Source: Theropithecus gelada (lineage: Eukaryota > Chordata > Mammalia > Primates > Cercopithecidae). From it: a DNA stretch of 64,000 nt. The stretch lies in contig NC_037673.1 in assembly GCF_003255815.1 (NCBI RefSeq), forward strand, positions 9,813,006 through 9,877,005, given 5' to 3'. Position numbers and translations under genes: made by a program. A model generated the notes under the pieces. It had not been told where the DNA came from. It ran no database searches and was given only the letters and a program-made list of their open reading frames with translations. How positions within the stretch are numbered: the first letter of the stretch is position 1; each line of letters starts with the position of its first letter. This document shows, piece by piece, positions 58,440-64,000 of this stretch.

Positions 58440-59350
58440 CTTTTTTTTTTTTAAGAGCAGTTTTAGGTTCAAATCAAAATTGGGAGGAAGGTACACAGAC
58501 TTCTCATACCCCCTCTGTCCCCACACATGCACAGCCCCTCCAACACAGCTGGACAGCTGGCATCTCACACCAGAGTGTATGTTTCTTACACTGCATCCAC
58601 CCACACTGATATGTCAGTATCACCCAAAATCCATGGTTTACATTACGGTTCCTCCTTGGTGCTCTTCATTCTATGTGTTTGAACACGTGTATAATGACAT
58701 GTATCCACCATTATAATATCACACAGAGAATTTTCACTGCCCTAAAAATGTTCTGTGTTCCACCCATCCATCCATCCCCCAAACCCTAGGCAACCACTGG
58801 TCTTTCTACTGTCCCCATAGTTTTGTCTTTTCCAGAACGTCATATATTTCGAAGCAGATGTATGTAGCATTTTCAGGTTGGTTTATTTCACTCAGCAATA
58901 TGCATTTCAGGTTCTTCCATGTCTTTTTATGACTTGATAGCTCATTTTTTAACAATGAATAGTATTCCACTGTCTGGATGTACCACAGTTTGTTTATCCA
59001 TTCACCTACTGCAGGACCTCTTGGTTGCTTCCAGGTTTGGGTAATTATGAATAAAAGCTGCTATAAACATCCATATGCAGGTTTTGTGTGGACTGAAGTT
59101 TTAAACTCATTTGAGTGAATACCAAGGAAAGCGACTGCGGGATCCTATGGTAAGAGTTATGTTTTCTTTTATAGGAAACTGCCAAACTGTCCTCCAAATG
59201 GGCCACACCATTCTGCATTTCTACCAGAAATGAATGGGAGTTCCTGTTGTTCTACATTCTCACCAGCATTCAGTGTTGTCAGCTTCCCTGATGTGGGCCA
59301 CTCTAATAGCTATGTAGTGACATCTCATTGTCATTTGGTTTTAACACTTT
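58440..59350 (-). mobile_element. L1M 3' end (minus strand)
   Basis: Starts with a T-run (the A-tail of a minus-strand insertion), then 'gagcagttttaggttcaaat', 'acatgtatccaccattataa', 'ggcaaccactggtctttcta', 'agtattccactgtctggatg', 'agaaactgccaaactgtcct', ending near 'ctatgtagtgacatctcatt'. A 5'-truncated L1MC/D-type copy that probably jumped into the older L1M. Confidence 0.8.
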
Positions 59351-59889
59351 TTTGTTAGATTTTGCATCTGGGCTGTGTTCACTTGTGAATTAGGGGAAAT
59401 CTAAACACCAGTGGCTGTAACCAGTAAGGTCCTCTACCTCTTTGTCTCTCCCTCCCAATCTCACCCTTCACCAAGAAGCCCAAGGTAAGGCAGCCCAGGC
59501 CAGTGATTTGCTCCAAGAGATCATCAAGGAACTGAGTATCTTCTATCTTTTCCTCCACCATCTTCAGCAGAAAGTGGTCACAATGTGATCCCAAGAAGGC
59601 TGCTGTACCTTCTGGTATCTTGTCTGTATTCCAGGCAGGAAGAAGGTGGAAGAGCCAACAGCAGCTTCTTACCAAGTGCTGTCTTCTTACCAAGTGCTAT
59701 CTTCTTAACCCCCTCCCACAGGAATTCTGCTTACATATCATTAAGCAGACCTTCATCACACGGCTAATGCCACCTGCAAGTGATGCTGAGAGATCATATA
59801 TCTTTGGTGAATATATTGCCAAGCCAAGAAAAGCTTAAGGGATTTTTTAGAAAAAAAAAAAGTTCAAAAAAAAAAAAAATGGAGAATGG
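59351..59889. other. Unclassified old repeat with 18-bp tandem
   Basis: Text such as 'tccaggcaggaagaaggtgg' recalls a common mammalian repeat of unassigned family. It carries an 18-base-period duplication of cttcttaccaagtgct at 59665-59680 and 59683-59698. A-runs near 59850-59880. Confidence 0.35.
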
Positions 59890-62560
59890 CTAGGCCTTTG
59901 GCATGGCTGCCAAAGGTGTAGTCTCCAATACCTAAAAGATTTTGTTAATAGTATGTATTGTCAGTATTATGCATTTGTTAGTATTAATGGGGTCATTTTT
60001 CCTATTGCAATTTCTAATTGGTTTTTGCTGAAGGAAGAAAAATTGTTGATCTTTATATGTCCAGCTCACATTCAGCACTCCCACTAAACTAATTAATTGG
60101 TTTTAATCATTTGTCGGGTTATTCTTTGGATTTTCCAAATTAAGCAATTACGGCCTCTGAAAATCACAATACTTTTGTTTCTTCCTTTCCAATTTTTATT
60201 TCTTTTCTTGAATTTTGGCTAAGCTGTGATATAGGAGAAGTGATTTGACTTTAATTTTGTGGCACCACTCAGTATGGTGGTTCCTACAGTTTTCTCGTTT
60301 ACATCTTTTAATAGTTCAGGGAGTTCTCCTTTATTCAGTGTTCTAGGTGTTTATATCATCAGTGAATGTTTATGGGGGCAGGACAGAGGGCAGGATCTAC
60401 TGTGAAAATTATGGGAATTTTTTTCCCCACTAATTTATTAAAGCATTGACAAATTGACAATTTGTCCAATTTTTGTTGTTGTTGAACCAATCTTAGTGGC
60501 TCAAGATATATTATTAATAAATTATAGGATTCAATTTACTAATATTTTCTTTGTGGTTTTTACATGTAAGTATAATGATCCTTTCTGGTTTTTTCTTCTT
60601 ACGCTTTCCTTATCTGGTTTTGATAACAGTGTTTTTACTAACTTCACAAAAGGAGTTGGTCAGCTGTCCATCTTTTTCTAAACTCTAGAATAGTTTCAGG
60701 GAACTTAGGTTATTTGTTCCTTAAATATTTTATAAAAATCATCTTTTAAACTCTATGGATTTGTTGCCTCTTTGGCTATTGATCTTTGTCTATCATTTCC
60801 ATTTATCTAATGATCATGTCTCTATCCAGGTTTTCTACTTGCCATTGGGTTAATTTATTTATATATATCATCTTAGGAAGTTTTCAACATCAGTCATTTT
60901 CTTAGGGTATTGGTATAAAAATATTCAATTATTTTATAATTTTTGAAGGTTGATAGTATCCACAGTTATAAATCCTTTTTTGTTTACTCATGATATTTAT
61001 GTCTTCTCCCCTTTTTATTGATTATACCTGTCAAAAATTTGTCTATTGTATGAATTGTGTCAAAGAACTTGCTTTTGGTTATGTTGATGACTGAAATTTC
61101 TGGCCTTCTGTTTCATTAATTCCTGCTTGTATATTAGTTTTTTTCTTCATTCTACTTTCTTTAGATTTTTCTTATTCCTTTTTTATAGTTTCTTAAGTTG
61201 AAAGCTTAGCTCATTTATTTTTAATCTTTCTTGTTTTCTAATAAATGCACTTCTGGATCTAAATTCCCCTCTGAGACCACTTTGGCTTTATCCCATAACT
61301 TTTTATGTGTAGAACTTTTACAGTCACTTGGTTTTAAGTACCGTACTCCATTATGATTTCCTCTTTAAAACGTGAATTATTTAGAAGTTTTTTTTTTTAA
61401 CCTCCAGATGTTACATGGGGATATCCTGTATATCTTTATGTTGTTGGTTACTATTTTTACTCCCTTTCCCCCATTGGAATAAGGACTTGATGACTTTAGC
61501 CTTTGAAAATTGTGGATTTTTCTTTGTTGCTTAGTACATGGTTAATATTTTATAAATTTCCCCATGTACTTAAAAATAATGAGTATATTCACTTGGATGT
61601 ATAGTTAATTAAATTCTTCAAATCCTTTATTTTCTTATTAATTATTCTTCTACTTGCTATGGTAGTTTTTGAGAACTCATTTCTTGCGGCTGCTGTAACA
61701 AATTATCACAGACTTGGTGGTTTAATACAGCAGAAATTTATTCTGTCCAAGTTCTGGAGGCCAGAAATCCAAAATCAAGGTGCCATCAGGGTGGTGGTCC
61801 TCCTAGGGGCTCTGGGGGAGTCTGTCCCTGGCCACCTTGGCTTCTGGTGGCTGCCCACCTTCCTGGACACTCTGTGACTTGTGCCAACTTACTATAATGT
61901 CTGCCTTCCCCTTCCCATGGCCTCCCCCTCTGTGTCAACTCTCTGCCTCTCTCTTAAAAAGATACTTGCAATGACATTTAGGAACCACCTGGATAATCTA
62001 GAGCAATCTCATCTCAAGGTTCTTAAATTAATTACATCTGCAAAGACCCTTTTTACAAATAAGGTGATATTTACAGATTCCAAGGATTCGGATGGGGACA
62101 TGTCTTTGGAGCCACCATTCAGCCCACTACAGGAAAGATGTGTCAGAATCTCTCCAGGACTGTCAATTTCTCCTTGTAATTCAAGGGAACAGCTGTATTT
62201 CAAAGGTATGGTATTAGGTGCATACAATGTCAAAACTATTATATCTCCTTCGTGCATTTTCACTTGTATTAATATGAAATGGCTGTCTCTGTCCTTCTTA
62301 ATACTTTTCATCTTGAGATTAATTTATCTGTGTGAATATTGCTACATTCTTCTCTTTTATTAATTTTAAACCTTTCTGAGTCAGTTTGTTTCAGCCTGAT
62401 TTTTATTTCATTTTTTGTGTTGTCACAACTGATAAGTTTGGGCTTATTTAGCCATTACAACATATTTTTTTCTCTTGCCCCTGATTTCTCTAGATTTCCT
62501 TTCCTCATGCCTTCCCTAAGTCTGACTTCTAGTTACTCTACTGCACAGCTGAAGCCACGG
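59890..62560 (-). mobile_element. Old L1M ORF2 (minus strand), split by MLT1
   Basis: Long minus-strand ORF2 relic: 'attgcaatttctaattggtt', 'tttatttcttttcttgaatt', 'ggtttgataacag'-type text, 'gttgatgactgaaatttctg', 'ctttcttgttttctaataaa', 'ggctttatcccataactttt'. After the MLT1 insert it continues with 'caaaactattatatctcctt' and 'gtgaatattgctacattctt'. Many stops in all frames. Confidence 0.65.
61670..62132 (-). mobile_element. MLT1-type LTR (minus strand) inside L1M
   Basis: 'gcggctgctgtaacaaatta', 'aagttctggaggccagaaat', 'aatcaaggtgccatcagggt', 'gcttctggtggctgcccacc', 'attacatctgcaaagaccct', 'gagccaccattcagcccact'. The 160-codon frame at 61881-62363 crosses its boundary and is chance. Confidence 0.85.
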
Positions 62561-64000
62561 CCTGGGGTATTTTCCGGTTCAGTCACAATTTCCAGGGTAG
62601 GACTGTATTATAAGAAGAATGCAGTCACTCTCCCCAAGCACACATTATCACACTTCTTTTAAGCACGAGATCTTAGGACTGTGTGAGTGGCCAGTCACAT
62701 TTCCATTTTGCCAGAATGACCATTATTCCCACAGCCTCTGGAACAAAACCTCTTGCTTGAGAAGGTGCTTCAAATGAACTCACTATTTGAAAATGCATCT
62801 GGTTATGCTGTTTTGTTTTTTGTTTTGTTTTGTTTTAGTTTTGGCTATAAATAACTAAGTTTTGAGGGATTCCGTAGATGCGCCAAAGAACACGTCTGGG
62901 GTAAAAGCTATGGAAGGTGCCCAGTTCTAAGGACAGCGAAGGAAAGCCAAGTGGACCCTGTCATCTGAAATTGTTTTGTTATCCAGTGACTTAAAAATAA
63001 AACAAGCTGTGGCAGAGTAGGTTCTGAAAGGGACAGAGGGGACAGTGTGCTCTGAGAAAGTTGGGCTCACGAAGGTAAACAGACGGCGCTCCCAGCCTGC
63101 GGTGTTGCTTTGCCACCCACAGCAAGCACTCTTGGCTCATTTCAGCTGCAGCTGCTGAGCTAGTAAAATCTGAGAAAAGAAGGAACACAGTGAATAAAGA
63201 AGACAGAAGTGAAAGAAGAGAGTGCAGCCAAGAGAGGCTCCAGATAAGGCCGCGACGCTGGGGAGAAAAGGAATTTATAACGTGGAGAATACATGACGCT
63301 GGGGCTTTCTCACATTTCTGCTATCGCCGTTAAAATTATCCGGGTTCAAATAAAGAAATGCTCTGTCCTAGTCATTATTCATGTTTCTTTCCAAGGCACA
63401 AATTCCAGCATAAGCAATTTCGGCAGGAACTGAACTATTTATTTACTGGATTCTTGCTTACGACCAGGCAAGCAGAAAGCCCTCCAGCACACACAGAACC
63501 GGGGCTGGCTTCCTCTCTCCGATGGCTCCGAGGGGGCTCTGCCTGACCCAAATGAGTGTGGGCTATAAAATCTCAGCAAGGCCAAGAGCAGAGGCAGCGC
63601 CACTCAGCGAGGGAAGCCATAAACCAGACAGAAAGACCTCCTCTCTCCACACTCTCCTGGATCACATCCTCAGTTGGAGTTTAAATCACTCTGTGTCCCA
63701 GTTTCCACGTCTTGTGGGCAGGTGATCCGGCATCCACTAATTCAGAGCTGCTGGAAGAAAACCCTGTAAGGTGATTAGACACACTGGCCACAGGAGTGTT
63801 TGCTACAAACACCGCATTCCCTGCCCAGGGCTCGTCCAACCTCATATTCCGTTTTGCTCTGAACGTGCCACAGTGATCCATCTTCCAGGTCCAATGGGAT
63901 CTCTCTCCAGCTCCCCGCCCCTGACCTGAACCCTCCTCCTAGTTTTATTTGAAACTGCAAACTCATGACTGCCCCCACTCCCCCCAGGTCCTAGGCTGTG
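62561..64000. other. Non-repetitive DNA to the window end
   Basis: Apart from a (TTTTG)n-like tract at 62808-62836, I see no transposon here. Overlapping frames of 60-70 codons have no domains. The block from about 62860 keeps several CpGs ('gaggcagcgccactcagcga'), so it may be conserved regulatory or exonic DNA, but nothing in the sequence alone proves it. Confidence 0.4.
62808..62836. repeat. (TTTTG)n simple repeat
   Basis: Four to five pentamer units, partly degenerate. Confidence 0.8.

Noticed and set aside
61881..62363. 160-codon plus-strand frame
   Set aside because: It crosses the boundary of an MLT1 LTR and an L1M relic on the opposite strand.
1..64000. CRISPR arrays, operons, riboswitches, prokaryotic terminators or origins
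   Set aside because: The repeat content is primate; no spaced direct repeats or bacterial gene organisation occur.
1..64000. tRNA, snRNA, 5S or Y RNA genes
   Set aside because: No cloverleaf A/B-box pair or snRNA signature was seen outside the Alu and MIR SINEs, whose tRNA- or 7SL-like motifs are accounted for.

Overview
This is a stretch of primate nuclear DNA with no recognisable protein-coding gene. It holds at least sixteen Alu elements (primate-specific), primate-lineage L1 copies, an LTR7-type solo LTR and a MADE1 mariner hairpin. The Alu at 17353-17658 carries several variants that I associate with the Old World monkey AluYR lineage rather than human AluY. A cercopithecid (macaque, baboon or relative) is therefore the best guess for the source. 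Repeat families were assigned by eye from remembered consensus features, not by a search, so subfamily names are tentative.

Layout. 1-13.6 kb: mostly old or unique DNA with an L2 (about 2.05-3.41 kb), a MER20, two MIRs, an AluJ and an MLT-type LTR. 13.6-28.4 kb: an AT-rich block of decayed L1M sequence on the + strand, invaded by LTRs, Alus, a hAT-type element, an LTR7 and a younger L1PA-type copy (18810-22990) that has lost ORF1 and part of the endonuclease. 28.4-45 kb: mixed unique DNA with Alus, several MaLR LTRs (one split by MADE1, one split by a roughly 250-bp segment that recurs inverted 1.6 kb downstream) and a GATA microsatellite inside an L1M. 45-54 kb: two THE1/MST LTRs (one split by an Alu), more MLT1 LTRs, and a GC-rich unique stretch at 52.2-53.4 kb. 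54-62.6 kb: stacked minus-strand L1M fragments with Alus in alternating orientation and inserted MLT1 LTRs, plus an Alu and a truncated L1 that share one target-site duplication. 62.6-64 kb: non-repetitive DNA.

Function. Most open reading frames lie in transposons or are chance frames: they are short and show no recognised domains. The only recognisable coding remains are L1 ORF1/ORF2 relics, all broken. The parts with possible regulatory interest are the solo LTR7, the MADE1 hairpin, inverted Alu pairs, and several unique blocks that could be intronic or intergenic. I saw no tRNA, snRNA or rRNA gene and no new biological system; the most notable items are structural traces of transposition and rearrangement.
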